The notes beneath the pieces are model-generated. The model was not told where the DNA came from. It did not search any database and worked only from the letters and a program-made list of their open reading frames with translations. A stretch of DNA of 64,000 nt, taken from NCBI GenBank assembly GCA_016787045.1, contig JAEUVA010000034.1, forward strand, positions 1 to 64,000. Reading direction: 5' to 3'. The position numbers were made by a program, and so were the translations under genes. The first letter of the stretch is position 1. Every line of letters starts with the position of its first letter. Shown piece after piece: positions 1-8,454 of the stretch. The stretch comes from Chitinophagales bacterium (GTDB taxonomy: Bacteria > Bacteroidota > Bacteroidia > Chitinophagales > LD1).

Positions 1-267
1 GAGATATACATCGTTAATCAGCTTCAAATTAGATTCAACTTGCTCTGAAACTTGTAAACTGCTGTTCGTAGCGTTAGCAATATTTACAGCAACTTGTGTA
101 GCGGTGCGTCCTCCACTTTCAATAACTGCGGCAATGGCTTCATTAATAGAATTTTTAGCCCCTGTTGGTGTTCCTGCGATATGCCAGCCGAGACGTTGTT
201 GGGTGTTTTCACCAACAACAGAAGCATGGGGAAATAGCGTGTTACTTGAACAAAATATGGGGAACAT
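1..267 (-). CDS. Hypothetical protein, N-terminal 89 residues, runs off the left edge
   Basis: An uninterrupted minus-strand frame starts with ATG at 267 and is still open at base 1. It begins 8 bp after the TAA of the T9SS gene at 276-1826, so the two are probably co-transcribed. The visible part starts MFPIFCSS, has a short stretch with WHIAGTP, then a helix-prone segment rich in Ala, Glu and Asn (AAVIESGG, TQVAVNIANATNSS). I do not recognise the family. There is no clear signal peptide or membrane segment. The call rests on the open frame, the ATG and the tight spacing. Confidence 0.6.
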   Translation of the reverse strand, partial: MFPIFCSSNTLFPHASVVGENTQQRLGWHIAGTPTGAKNSINEAIAAVIESGGRTATQVAVNIANATNSSLQVSEQVESNLKLINDVYL

Positions 268-275
268 GATATTTA

Positions 276-1826
276 TTATTGCTTTACTACCCTGCCTGTG
301 GCTATTGTTGTTTCTCTGCGTTTGATGGTGGCTTGGTAAACTCCGCTGGGCCATTGGGTGCACGTAATTTTTTGGAAGCCGCTGTACATGGGCAATGGTT
401 GCTCGTGTATTACTGCGCCTTTGGTATCGTAAATAAACAAGTGCAACTCGCCTTTGCTCCAATCTGCTGCGGTGGCGTAATCTATGACTACAAACTCGGT
501 GGCGGGGTTGGGGAAAATGGTGAGTTGCGGGTTGCGAGTTGCGAGTTGTGAGATACTTGTACCCAATGTATCGCAGGGGGAGCCGGGCAATGCACCCAAG
601 CGGTAGTTGGGGAAGTTGGGGACGCCTAAACTTGGGCTGGGTAGTTGGATACCGTGTTGTACAAACTCGCAGCTATCGCCTTTTTTATCGGGTTGGTTAA
701 TAACGTGGTAAACGGTTTCACCGCCTCCGCAACTTTCATAAATCTTTCCATCGGGGCCAAGTTGCATAGTGTGAAAGAAGCTGCCGAAGGGTGCCTGAAA
801 GCCATCGTAAATAGCTACGGTATCTACACTGGCGGCTATATCTGCGGCTTGTAAATCATATTGCAAAACGTACTTTGTAATACCAATATAAAGGAAACGA
901 TTGTTAGGAGAAATTGCTGCGCCATTGGCTCCCCACCCTGAATCAATTAAGAATGGAATAGGAATAGATACAGGGTTTATTAGATCTCCATTGCAACGGT
1001 CAAAGTCAAAAATATTGATGCCATAGCCAATATTGAAGTGGGCTAATTTGCTGCCATCAGGCGATACCGCAAATGAACCTACCTCAAAAGGTACAGATGT
1101 ACCACTGCAATACTTGGGCAAGACATTGATTCCATTTGGTGCAAGCAAAAGGCGATAGTAGCAATTGCTGCTAACTTCGCGGGCAAGCACCCACCAATCA
1201 CGGCCATTACCGTGTTTAATAGCAGCCATTTCCCATGATGAAAGACTGCCATTCAACGCCACTTTATCGCGCTCAATCATTTGCCCATGCCCTGTATTGG
1301 CATTCATGTTCAACAAGTGGTAACGAATTTGTGGTATGTCAAGTATAAAGCCACTGTTGTTTGAGTCAACAAGAGTATTCAAAATGTAATACTCATTAGT
1401 TGTAGTAGGCGATGGCAGCACAAAGATACCCTGCGTGGTTCGATACCCGCCTTTTGAGATGCTTTGGTCAAAGTTGGTTATCAGCCATCCCCAGTTTAAG
1501 CTATCAGCATTTTCAATAATCTCGTCTAAACTGTTGCGAACCTGTATGCCATTGGTATAGAACAATAAATTGCCATCGGAGTTGCAATAGCTGGTGTTTG
1601 TTTTACTAAAGTTGATGCCTAAACTGTCGTAAGTTACAACCATTGGTGATTGGTTGAAGTTAAATTGAGAAATACCAAACAAATGTTGCCAACCACTATC
1701 ATAACCCGCATCACTTTGGTACCCTTGTAGCCATATATAGTCCTCTTTTTGGGCGTAGATGCAGGTAGCTAATAAACATATTAAGCATATTGCAATTACT
1801 CGTAACTGGTTTCTATAAGAACTCAT
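276..1826 (-). CDS. Secreted propeller-like protein with T9SS type A sorting domain
   Basis: The 516-residue product starts with a signal peptide (about residues 1-25, ending CIYAQ). The middle, to about residue 415, has repeated blade-like segments (VSPDGSKLAHF, ISPNNRFLYIG, LGPDGKIYES), which suggests a beta-propeller. The last 80 residues have the type A sorting-domain pattern: IFPNPAT, then YDTKGAVI, then WPSGVYQATI, ending in basic residues. Such domains send proteins through the outer membrane by the T9SS, after which they are cleaved or anchored to the surface. Between propeller and sorting domain lies SQLATRNPQL, encoded by a GCAACTC-type DNA repeat also found in other T9SS genes here. 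The start lies 2 bp after the stop of the remnant at 1829-2308. Substrate and role are unknown. Confidence 0.88.
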   Translation of the reverse strand: MSSYRNQLRVIAICLICLLATCIYAQKEDYIWLQGYQSDAGYDSGWQHLFGISQFNFNQSPMVVTYDSLGINFSKTNTSYCNSDGNLLFYTNGIQVRNSLDEIIENADSLNWGWLITNFDQSISKGGYRTTQGIFVLPSPTTTNEYYILNTLVDSNNSGFILDIPQIRYHLLNMNANTGHGQMIERDKVALNGSLSSWEMAAIKHGNGRDWWVLAREVSSNCYYRLLLAPNGINVLPKYCSGTSVPFEVGSFAVSPDGSKLAHFNIGYGINIFDFDRCNGDLINPVSIPIPFLIDSGWGANGAAISPNNRFLYIGITKYVLQYDLQAADIAASVDTVAIYDGFQAPFGSFFHTMQLGPDGKIYESCGGGETVYHVINQPDKKGDSCEFVQHGIQLPSPSLGVPNFPNYRLGALPGSPCDTLGTSISQLATRNPQLTIFPNPATEFVVIDYATAADWSKGELHLFIYDTKGAVIHEQPLPMYSGFQKITCTQWPSGVYQATIKRRETTIATGRVVKQ

Positions 1827-1828
1827 GC

Positions 1829-2308
1829 TTATTTGCTGATATTTAGTTTGTCGATAAATGCTGTGCTGCCATTTTGAGTCAAGCGCAGTAGATATGTACC
1901 GCTGCTTAGCTTATCAGAGTCTATTCGCAATCGCTTATTACTAAACGTTACATTTTTAGTTAATAATTCGCGGCCACTGTAGTCGGTAATCTGCAATTGC
2001 CATTCGCCATTTGCTACTTGGTTGCAATTTAGGTATGTATAATCAGCAGCAGGGTTGGGGTTGAGTTTAAAACTCATTACCTGTTGGCTAAGGTTGGGCT
2101 TCTGCTTGGCAGGTTCTTTTTTGTAATAGATGCCTGCCGCTGCGCATAACTCTTGGTCATTATACAACGTATCTTTAACGCCTGCGTACATGCCGCGAGC
2201 CCGATAGGTGGCTTCGCCACCTACTAAAGGGCAGGTGAAGGCGATGGATTCAACGGCACTTATTTGTGGAGGTGTAAAGTGTAGGTACATGGAACTACAT
2301 AGATACAT
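1829..2308 (-). pseudogene. 3' remnant of a T9SS cargo gene (sorting domain only)
   Basis: The frame ends in a recognisable type A sorting domain: LNPNPAADYTYL, then ITDYSGRELL, then LSSGTYLLRLTQ. It has no signal peptide. The first 20 or so residues look like translated non-coding DNA, and recognisable protein begins around ESIAFTCPLVGGEATYRA, typical of the region just before the sorting domain in long T9SS proteins. A T9SS protein without a signal peptide cannot reach the periplasm, so I read this as the 3' end of a larger gene cut at about 2290. The break is next to the repeat tract at 2376-2540 and the restriction-modification cassette, whose arrival may have removed the rest. A short functional gene starting at an internal codon cannot be excluded. 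Confidence 0.7.
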
Positions 2309-2375
2309 AGAAAATAATTATTGCTTGACACTACCTGTGGCTTTTGTGGCTGATTAGGGAACGGGGAATGCAAGT

Positions 2376-2419
2376 AATGACCACTAAGTACACTGAGGTC
2401 ATTAAGGTGCAAGAGCCGC
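2376..2419. repeat. 44-bp direct repeat, copy 1
   Basis: It matches copy 2 (2478-2521) at 40 of 44 positions. Each copy contains inverted arms AATGACC and GGTCATT around a CTAAGTACA core, so each can form a stem-loop. The core resembles the 'cactaagtacactaag' type of dispersed intergenic repeat seen in many bacterial genomes. That comparison is from memory and was not searched. Confidence 0.75.
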
Positions 2420-2477
2420 CTTGTGGTGTGGCTGTAGCGGGTGTTGGTTTGGTGGGTGGGACACCCACCAATAGGAA

Positions 2478-2521
2478 AATGACCGCTAAGTACAGTAAGG
2501 TCATTAAGGTGCAGGAGCCGC
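2478..2521. repeat. 44-bp direct repeat, copy 2
   Basis: Second copy of the repeat at 2376-2419, offset 102 bp, with four substitutions. It runs into the arm of a further hairpin at 2515-2536. Confidence 0.75.
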
Positions 2522-2631
2522 TTGGGAGGGCGGCTCTTTGGTATGTACGCGAGTGGGGGCAAAATAAATGCAACTGAGAATACTACCCATGCAAGAATTG
2601 AAAAGAAGCCAGCAAACCATGCTAAGCAAAA

Positions 2632-2664
2632 TCTATCGGCCGATAGAAATATTTTGTAAATTTG
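2632..2664 (+). promoter_or_regulatory. Putative operator palindrome and -7 element of the restriction-modification operon
   Basis: TCTATCGGCCGATAGA (2632-2647) is a perfect 16-bp palindrome. Ten bases downstream, TAAATTTG (2657-2664) matches the Bacteroidota -7 consensus TAnnTTTG. The ATG of the endonuclease is at 2669, so transcription should start at or within a few bases of the start codon, which would make the mRNA nearly leaderless. The palindrome sits where the upstream promoter element should be, a natural place for a repressor or activator. No separate control-protein gene is visible nearby. Confidence 0.5.
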
Positions 2665-2668
2665 CCCT

Positions 2669-3556
2669 ATGGCGACAGATAAGAAAAATAATAATCCATT
2701 AGCGGAAGTTTTTGGCTTCCCAATTATTAATGAGACGGCCAAAGCAAAACGTTACCGTGAAAAGAAGCTGTGCCCATTTAACAACAAGGTTCCAAATTGC
2801 ACAAAGGACAAGGCGAACGACCCATTAGGAGTTTGCAGTGTGTTTCATAATGAAAATCCTGTAATTACTTGCCCGACAAGATTTCGGGAAGAATGGTTGA
2901 TAATAGAAAATGCTGCAAAATTTGCTTTTGACGAAAAAACTAAGTGGACTTCACTTTCTGAAATTAAACTACTTGACAAGAACGGGCAATCGGCTGGAAA
3001 CATAGACTTTGTCTTAGTTGCTTACAATGATAAGGGACAACTTATAGACTTTGCTTCTCTTGAAGTTCAAGGTGTTTACATATCTGGCAATCTTCGTAAT
3101 CCGTTTGATAGTTACATAAACAAACCGACAAGCAAATTCTCTTGGACAACTGGATACAACTCACCAAAGCCGGACTATCTTTCTTCTTCAAGAAAGCGAC
3201 TAATCCCACAAATGCTTTACAAAGGCGGGATTTTCCAAACTTGGAAGAAGAAACAAACAGTTGCCTTACAAAAATCTTTCTTTGACACTTTACCAAAGCT
3301 ACCTACAGTCAGTAAAGAGAAAGCGGACATTGCTTGGTTTTTATATGACTTAGTTCTTGATAAGGAAACCAAGCAATACAACTTGACTTTGGTTGAAACA
3401 GTTTATACAGAATTTGAAGCCGCATTATTTAGGGTTACAACTCCTGAACCTGGAAAACTTGAAGATTTTATCAATATTCTTCAAGATAGGCTTGATGAAA
3501 GATTAGAAGGCAATTCGCCTGACACACCAAGTTTAACCGATATAATCAGCAGTTAA
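2669..3556 (+). CDS. NotI-family type II restriction endonuclease
   Basis: The 295-residue product matches what I know of the NotI family. Near the N-terminus, AEVFGFP is followed by four spaced cysteines (C35, C44, C56 and C68, the last in ITCPTRF), consistent with the tetra-cysteine metal site of NotI. The catalytic core is a PD-(D/E)XK-type fold with the variant E-x-Q motif: D113 in NIDFVLVA, then E132 and Q134 in SLEVQG. The partner methylase gene starts 1 bp after the stop, so this is a restriction-modification operon. The product would cut unmodified foreign DNA. The gene looks more AT-rich than the helicase gene nearby, which fits horizontal transfer. Recognition site: unknown; it need not be that of NotI. 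Confidence 0.85.
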   Translation: MATDKKNNNPLAEVFGFPIINETAKAKRYREKKLCPFNNKVPNCTKDKANDPLGVCSVFHNENPVITCPTRFREEWLIIENAAKFAFDEKTKWTSLSEIKLLDKNGQSAGNIDFVLVAYNDKGQLIDFASLEVQGVYISGNLRNPFDSYINKPTSKFSWTTGYNSPKPDYLSSSRKRLIPQMLYKGGIFQTWKKKQTVALQKSFFDTLPKLPTVSKEKADIAWFLYDLVLDKETKQYNLTLVETVYTEFEAALFRVTTPEPGKLEDFINILQDRLDERLEGNSPDTPSLTDIISS

Positions 3557-3557
3557 A

Positions 3558-4466
3558 ATGGGTGAACAATTAACGATATTTGAAAAAGCAGCAGTTAAAA
3601 AGCAGCAAACGCAAGTTGTCAATGTTGCATCTGTTCCGCAAAGAAGTCCTTTTCGTTATCCGGGTGGAAAGACTTGGCTAATACCGACTGTTAGAGAATG
3701 GCTTCGTCAAAACAACAACAAAAAGAGTTTAATTGAACCATTTGCTGGCGGTGGTATTGTTAGCTTAACAGCCGCATTTGAAAATCTTGCCGACCATATA
3801 ACAATGGTTGAGTTAGACGAAGAAGTTGCAGCAGTTTGGGAAATAATCCTTAACGGCAAAAATGAATGGCTTGCTGACAGAATTTTAAACTTTGAACTAT
3901 CACACGAAAACGTAAACAAGGAACTTAGTAATCCAAATAAAGAAATTAAAGACATTGCTTTCTGCACCATTCTTAAAAATAGAGTTTTTCACGGTGGTAT
4001 TATTGCCAAAGGTTCTGGAATGCTCAAAAACGGGGAGAATGGAAAAGGCATTGCTTCGAGATGGTATGCAAAAACGCTTGCCGACAGAATTAGAGCAATA
4101 AATTTCATCAAACATAAAATTCAATTCCTTCAGACAGACGCTTTCAAAGTAATTGAGCAAAATAGCGACAATAAAAACGCTTATTTTTTCATAGACCCAC
4201 CTTACACTATCGCAGGCAAACGGCTTTACACATATTTCGATATAGACCACGAACAACTGTTTTACTTGACATCTAAAATTCAAGGAAAGTTTATGTTGAC
4301 TTATGACGACACAGAAGAAATCAGAGCATTTGCAGACAAATACCATTTAGCATACCGAACAATACCAATGAAAACGACACATCATTTGGAGAAAAACGAG
4401 ATAATAATTTCCGACAACTTCGACTGGTGGACAAGAACAACTGGTACTAACAGCGGTTTGGTATAG
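3558..4466 (+). CDS. Dam-like DNA N6-adenine methyltransferase of the restriction-modification pair
   Basis: The 302-residue product has the order of motifs of the D12 class (Dam, DpnM): PFRYPGGKTW at 31-40, the S-adenosylmethionine-binding EPFAGGG at 60-66, and the catalytic DPPY at 213-216, which in this class means adenine N6 methylation. It starts 1 bp after the endonuclease stop, with no room for its own promoter. Its role is presumably to protect host DNA from the upstream enzyme. The family assignment is firm. That it shares a recognition site with the endonuclease is inferred from the operon. It is convergent with the M90 peptidase gene, 16 bp apart. Confidence 0.88.
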   Translation: MGEQLTIFEKAAVKKQQTQVVNVASVPQRSPFRYPGGKTWLIPTVREWLRQNNNKKSLIEPFAGGGIVSLTAAFENLADHITMVELDEEVAAVWEIILNGKNEWLADRILNFELSHENVNKELSNPNKEIKDIAFCTILKNRVFHGGIIAKGSGMLKNGENGKGIASRWYAKTLADRIRAINFIKHKIQFLQTDAFKVIEQNSDNKNAYFFIDPPYTIAGKRLYTYFDIDHEQLFYLTSKIQGKFMLTYDDTEEIRAFADKYHLAYRTIPMKTTHHLEKNEIIISDNFDWWTRTTGTNSGLV

Positions 4467-4482
4467 ATTGATTTTACGGAGT

Positions 4483-5277
4483 TCAAAGCAGTTGTTTCCA
4501 CCTTTTAGCCATATCTTGTTGCAATACCTGAGTGATGAGTTGATAAAGCTCTGCGTGCTGAGTTTGGAAATCTACAGGGGCTTCGAAAAAACTTTCTACG
4601 CAGCAGGCCCAAAATTCTTGTGTGTTGGCAAAGGCATAGGTTCTAAAATAGGAGGTTGGTTCACCAGCTAAGGCACTCAATTGTAGCTGATGTGCGGCTA
4701 ATTGATTTTCTATGTTTTGCATAAAGCTATTGTCTAACCCGTGCATGTAGCTCCAGAGGTTGTGTGCGAGTTCGTGCAGCCCCACGTTTAGTTTATCGGT
4801 AGGGTTAAAGTACCCTTGCTGAAAATGGTGCCACGAAAGCATGATTTGGCCACGGCCCATGCTTAGACCTTTTACTTGTGCATTAACTCTTTCTGAATAA
4901 AAAGTATCGGGGTACAGGTGCACTTCGCGCAACATAGGCAGCATGTAGTTGTTAAACCCAAAGGTGAGTTGGGTGAGTGATGCAGATAGCAGTACTTGCA
5001 TTTCGCGGGTAATATGTAAACCATTGCGACCGGTAATTTTTTTGGTGATGAGAATACGGTGCAGGCGTTGCAGAAAAATTTGTTGCTCGCGATGGCTGAG
5101 CATTTGGTAATACGCAAACCGCTGAAGCGGCACCGGGTAATAGCTAAAATGCTGGCGATAAACGAGCCGGTGATAAAGGTTTGCCGATTGATTAGTAAAC
5201 CATTTGAAACCAAATACAAGCACTCGCATAGCTATGAAAAACAGCATAGCGGCAATAAAAAAATACAGAAACTCCAC
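4483..5277 (-). CDS. M90-family (MtfA-like) zinc metallopeptidase with N-terminal membrane anchor
   Basis: The 264-residue product has one hydrophobic segment at residues 2-22, then a soluble domain. The zinc motif HELAH is at 168-172 in GLHELAHNLW, and the likely third ligand is E221 in NTQEFWACCVESFFE. This arrangement is that of the MtfA/M90 peptidases. In Escherichia coli MtfA acts on the glucose-uptake repressor Mlc; no such partner is visible here, so the substrate is unknown. It is divergent from the helicase gene and convergent with the adenine methylase gene. Confidence 0.85.
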   Translation of the reverse strand: MEFLYFFIAAMLFFIAMRVLVFGFKWFTNQSANLYHRLVYRQHFSYYPVPLQRFAYYQMLSHREQQIFLQRLHRILITKKITGRNGLHITREMQVLLSASLTQLTFGFNNYMLPMLREVHLYPDTFYSERVNAQVKGLSMGRGQIMLSWHHFQQGYFNPTDKLNVGLHELAHNLWSYMHGLDNSFMQNIENQLAAHQLQLSALAGEPTSYFRTYAFANTQEFWACCVESFFEAPVDFQTQHAELYQLITQVLQQDMAKRWKQLL

Positions 5278-5356
5278 TGCTCAATTTTTTGTCAATATAA
5301 ATACGTTGTGCATAAAAGCTGCATGAGGATGCGTGAGTGCAAATTATTTTAGCCCG

Positions 5357-7636
5357 ATGCAATATTTAGAGGAATTAAATGACGCGCAACGCGAAGCAGT
5401 GGTGAATAGCGATGGGCCAACGATGATTGTGGCCGGCCCCGGCTCGGGCAAAACGCGGGTGCTTACTTACCGTATTGCGCACTTGATTAACCAGGGGGCA
5501 GACCCTTTTGGCATATTGGCGCTTACGTTTACCAACAAGGCCGCTGAGAGCATGCGGCAGCGGATAGAAAAAATTTCGGGCAACCATGCGCGGAATTTGT
5601 ATATGGGTACTTTTCACTCGGTGTTTGCGCGAATACTGCGCGTGGAAGCCGTTAAGATTGGGTACCCTGCGAACTTTACGATTTATGATACGGACGATTC
5701 TAAATCGGTGATTAAGGCCATTATTAAAGAGCAGAATTTAGACGATAAGATTTACAAGCCCAACCAAGTGCAGTGGCGAATATCGGCTGCGAAAAATGCC
5801 CTGATTACCCCGGAGATGTATGCCGCAGACCCGGAAATGATTACCGAGGATACGAACCAACGCAGACCACAAACGGCAAAAATATATAAACTGTACTGCG
5901 ACCGTTGCTTTAAGAGTGGCGCTATGGACTTTGATGACTTGCTGTTGAACATCCACTTGATACTGGAGAAGTTTCCGGAAGTGCTATACAAGTATCAGCA
6001 CAAGTTTAAATATGTATTGATTGATGAGTTTCAGGATACCAATTTTTTGCAATACTCTATTGTGCGGAAGATTGCGGATGTTTTTCAAAACATCACGGTA
6101 GTGGGTGATGATGCGCAAAGTATTTATGCTTTTCGCGGAGCTACGATTGATAATATTTTGAATTTTGAAAAAGATTTTCCGGACTTGAAGGTGTATAAGT
6201 TAGAGCAAAACTACCGCAGTACACAAAACATAGTGAAGGCGGCCAATGAATTGATACACCGCAATAAAAATCAACTTAAAAAGGAAATATGGACGCAAAA
6301 CGGCAAAGGAGAGCCCATACAAATAGTACGCACACCCAGCGATAATGACGAAGGCCGATGGGTGGCAGACAGCATTATGGAACTGCGGATGCGGGAGCAT
6401 TTTCGCAATAGCGATTTTGCGATTTTGTATAGAACCAATGCGCAGAGCCGCGCATTTGAAGAAGCCCTGCGCAGGCAAAACATACCGTACCGGATTTATG
6501 GCGGCATGAGTTTTTATCAGCGCAAAGAGATTAAGGATTTGCTGGCTTACCTCAAGCTGACGGTGAACAATAACGATGAGGAAGCATTGAAACGGGTTAT
6601 CAATTATCCGGCCCGTGGTATTGGGCAAACTACTATGGATAAAATTGTAATAACGGCCACTAACGAAAACAAAAGTTTGTGGGATGTTATTGAAAACATT
6701 AAAGAGTACAATGTACCCACCCGTACGCAAACGGCTATTGAAGAATTTGTGCTGATGATTAAAAGTTTTAGCGCACAAATGCTGAAACTAAATGCCTACG
6801 ACTTGGCTGTACACATTGGCAAAATGACTAAACTGATTGCTGAGCTATATAGCGATAAAACAGTAGAGGGTGTAAGCCGTTTTGAGAACATACAAGAGTT
6901 GCTGAACTCTATTAAAGAATTTACTGAAGAAGATGAGGTGATAGGCGATGAGGTATTGACAACCGATAAAGGGCTGGGGTCGTTTTTGCAAAATGTAACC
7001 CTGCTAACCGGTGACGAAAAAGAAGCACAAAATGCCGATGCCGTAAAAATGATGACTATACATGCGGCCAAGGGCTTAGAGTTTGGAGCAGTGTATGTGG
7101 TGGGTATGGAAGAGAATCTTTTCCCGGGCACGCAATCGCTGTACAGTGTAGAAGATTTGGAGGAAGAGCGCAGGTTGTTTTATGTAGCTATTACCCGTGC
7201 AGAAAAAAAATTGTTTTTGACCTACGCCAATACCCGCTATAAATTTGGCCAGCTTAACTACTGTGACCCCAGCCGTTTTTTGAGTGAGGTACCAAATGAA
7301 CTCACCACACAAGTGGGCGATACGCGCAAAGTGGTACCTACAACTCCACAGGGTTTTCAGCGCAGCAGCTTTGCCTCACAGTTTGCCAGTAAGGTAAATA
7401 CCAACGCCCCAACTGTTACTTCTACACCGGCTCATGATGGGCCTTTTGTAGCCGATGATGTAAGCGGCTTGCAAACCGGTATGGAGGTGATGCATGAAAA
7501 ATTTGGCGAAGGTAAAGTAGTGGCTATTGATGGTATTGGTGCCAATAAAATTGCAGCTATACAATTTGCCGGTTTGGGGATTAAGAAAATAATGCTCAAG
7601 TTTGCCAAACTCAAGATACTCCACAGCGGAGTGTAA
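5357..7636 (+). CDS. uvrD: UvrD/PcrA-type ATP-dependent DNA helicase
   Basis: A 3'-5' superfamily 1 helicase acting in nucleotide excision repair and clearing of stalled replication. All motifs are present (numbering from the ATG): GPGSGKT at about 27-33, DEFQDT at about 223, then GDDAQSIYAFRG, EQNYRST, TIHAAKGLEF, and YVAITRAE near 613. The C-terminal GMEVMHEKFGEGKVV matches the Tudor-like RNA-polymerase-binding tail of PcrA/UvrD. The frame can also start at GTG 5333, adding eight residues. I prefer ATG 5357 because the family normally starts just before LNDAQREAV. At 759 residues the length is normal. Confidence 0.95.
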   Translation: MQYLEELNDAQREAVVNSDGPTMIVAGPGSGKTRVLTYRIAHLINQGADPFGILALTFTNKAAESMRQRIEKISGNHARNLYMGTFHSVFARILRVEAVKIGYPANFTIYDTDDSKSVIKAIIKEQNLDDKIYKPNQVQWRISAAKNALITPEMYAADPEMITEDTNQRRPQTAKIYKLYCDRCFKSGAMDFDDLLLNIHLILEKFPEVLYKYQHKFKYVLIDEFQDTNFLQYSIVRKIADVFQNITVVGDDAQSIYAFRGATIDNILNFEKDFPDLKVYKLEQNYRSTQNIVKAANELIHRNKNQLKKEIWTQNGKGEPIQIVRTPSDNDEGRWVADSIMELRMREHFRNSDFAILYRTNAQSRAFEEALRRQNIPYRIYGGMSFYQRKEIKDLLAYLKLTVNNNDEEALKRVINYPARGIGQTTMDKIVITATNENKSLWDVIENIKEYNVPTRTQTAIEEFVLMIKSFSAQMLKLNAYDLAVHIGKMTKLIAELYSDKTVEGVSRFENIQELLNSIKEFTEEDEVIGDEVLTTDKGLGSFLQNVTLLTGDEKEAQNADAVKMMTIHAAKGLEFGAVYVVGMEENLFPGTQSLYSVEDLEEERRLFYVAITRAEKKLFLTYANTRYKFGQLNYCDPSRFLSEVPNELTTQVGDTRKVVPTTPQGFQRSSFASQFASKVNTNAPTVTSTPAHDGPFVADDVSGLQTGMEVMHEKFGEGKVVAIDGIGANKIAAIQFAGLGIKKIMLKFAKLKILHSGV

Positions 7637-7744
7637 TGCCGGGCATTAGCCACCCTCCTGCTAATTTGCTTATCATTAAATCAAACACCGCTGTTTTACC
7701 GAATGGCTTACCCATTCATATTATTAACTATTTAAAACAACAGC

Positions 7745-8398
7745 ATGGAATATAACTCCGTACGACCGAAATTAGTATTGAAAGAATATGGCCGCCACGT
7801 ACAAAGCATAGTAGAAAACTGCCTGGCCGAAAAAGACCCTGAGCGCAGAAACCAGTTTGCCAAGGAGATAATAGAATTGATGGGGCAACTGAACCCACAC
7901 CTGCGCAATGTAGATGATTTTAAACACAAGTTATGGGATCACCTTTTTATTATGAGTGATTATCAGTTGCAGGTAGATTCTCCATATCCGATTAAAAAGC
8001 GCGAGGAAATAGAAAAGAAACCCGAGCGCCTGCCTTACCCGCAAAGCAGAATACGCTACAAACACTATGGCAAGAATGTAGAAAAATTAGTGGAAAAGTG
8101 TGTGGCTACCGAAGACCCTGAAAAGCAAGCTGCTTTTACGCAATGTATAGGCAACTTTATGAAACTGGTTTATCAAAACTGGAGCAAAGAAGAAGTGAAT
8201 GACCTGACGATTAAAAACGATGTGCGGTTAATTTCTAAAGGGCAATTGGAAATTACCGAAGACCAGGATATTGGCTCGCTGGCACGTGCCAATAAATTTA
8301 AACCCAGCAACAATAACAACATGATGGGTGGAAATGGCAACCGCAACAAAAACAAACATCGCAATAACCGCAACAAAAATTTTAAAAAACGCAGATAG
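7745..8398 (+). CDS. DUF4290 family protein
   Basis: The 217-residue protein begins MEYNSVRPKLVLKEYGR, has a helical core with conserved NPHLRNVDDFKHKLWDHLF, and ends in a very basic, Asn-rich tail (residues about 185-217) of Asn, Lys and Arg. This matches DUF4290, a Bacteroidota-restricted family of unknown function. The tail suggests nucleic-acid binding, which is inference only. The gene lies 108 bp after the helicase and ends in a strong terminator at 8407-8439. Confidence 0.85.
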   Translation: MEYNSVRPKLVLKEYGRHVQSIVENCLAEKDPERRNQFAKEIIELMGQLNPHLRNVDDFKHKLWDHLFIMSDYQLQVDSPYPIKKREEIEKKPERLPYPQSRIRYKHYGKNVEKLVEKCVATEDPEKQAAFTQCIGNFMKLVYQNWSKEEVNDLTIKNDVRLISKGQLEITEDQDIGSLARANKFKPSNNNNMMGGNGNRNKNKHRNNRNKNFKKRR

Positions 8399-8406
8399 TA
8401 CCTACA

Positions 8407-8439
8407 ACAAAAAAGCCACCTCATCGGTGGCTTTTTTGT
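8407..8439. terminator. Bidirectional intrinsic terminator
   Basis: A 14-bp perfect stem (8407-8420 with 8426-8439) around a 5-base loop, A-rich on one side and T-rich on the other, lies between convergent genes and should stop transcription in both directions. Confidence 0.92.
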
Positions 8440-8454
8440 TTGGCGAGAAGATTA

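Larger units (their letters stand above)
2309..2668. other. Gene-free 360-bp region with structured repeats and a putative operator
   Basis: This stretch has no credible gene; frames crossing it have no recognisable protein features. It holds two 44-bp direct repeats (2376-2419 and 2478-2521), a hairpin between them with 9-bp arms (2449-2457 and 2463-2471), a hairpin at 2515-2536 (arms GAGCCGC/GCGGCTC), and a 16-bp perfect palindrome at 2632-2647 just before the endonuclease gene. Confidence 0.7.

Noticed and set aside
2260-2742. Minus-strand 160-residue open frame
   Set aside because: It crosses the repeat tract and the start of the endonuclease gene and has no coherent protein pattern.
2309-4482. 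Transposon or integrase as the carrier of the restriction-modification cassette
   Set aside because: No transposase, integrase, terminal inverted repeats or target duplication could be seen at the borders.
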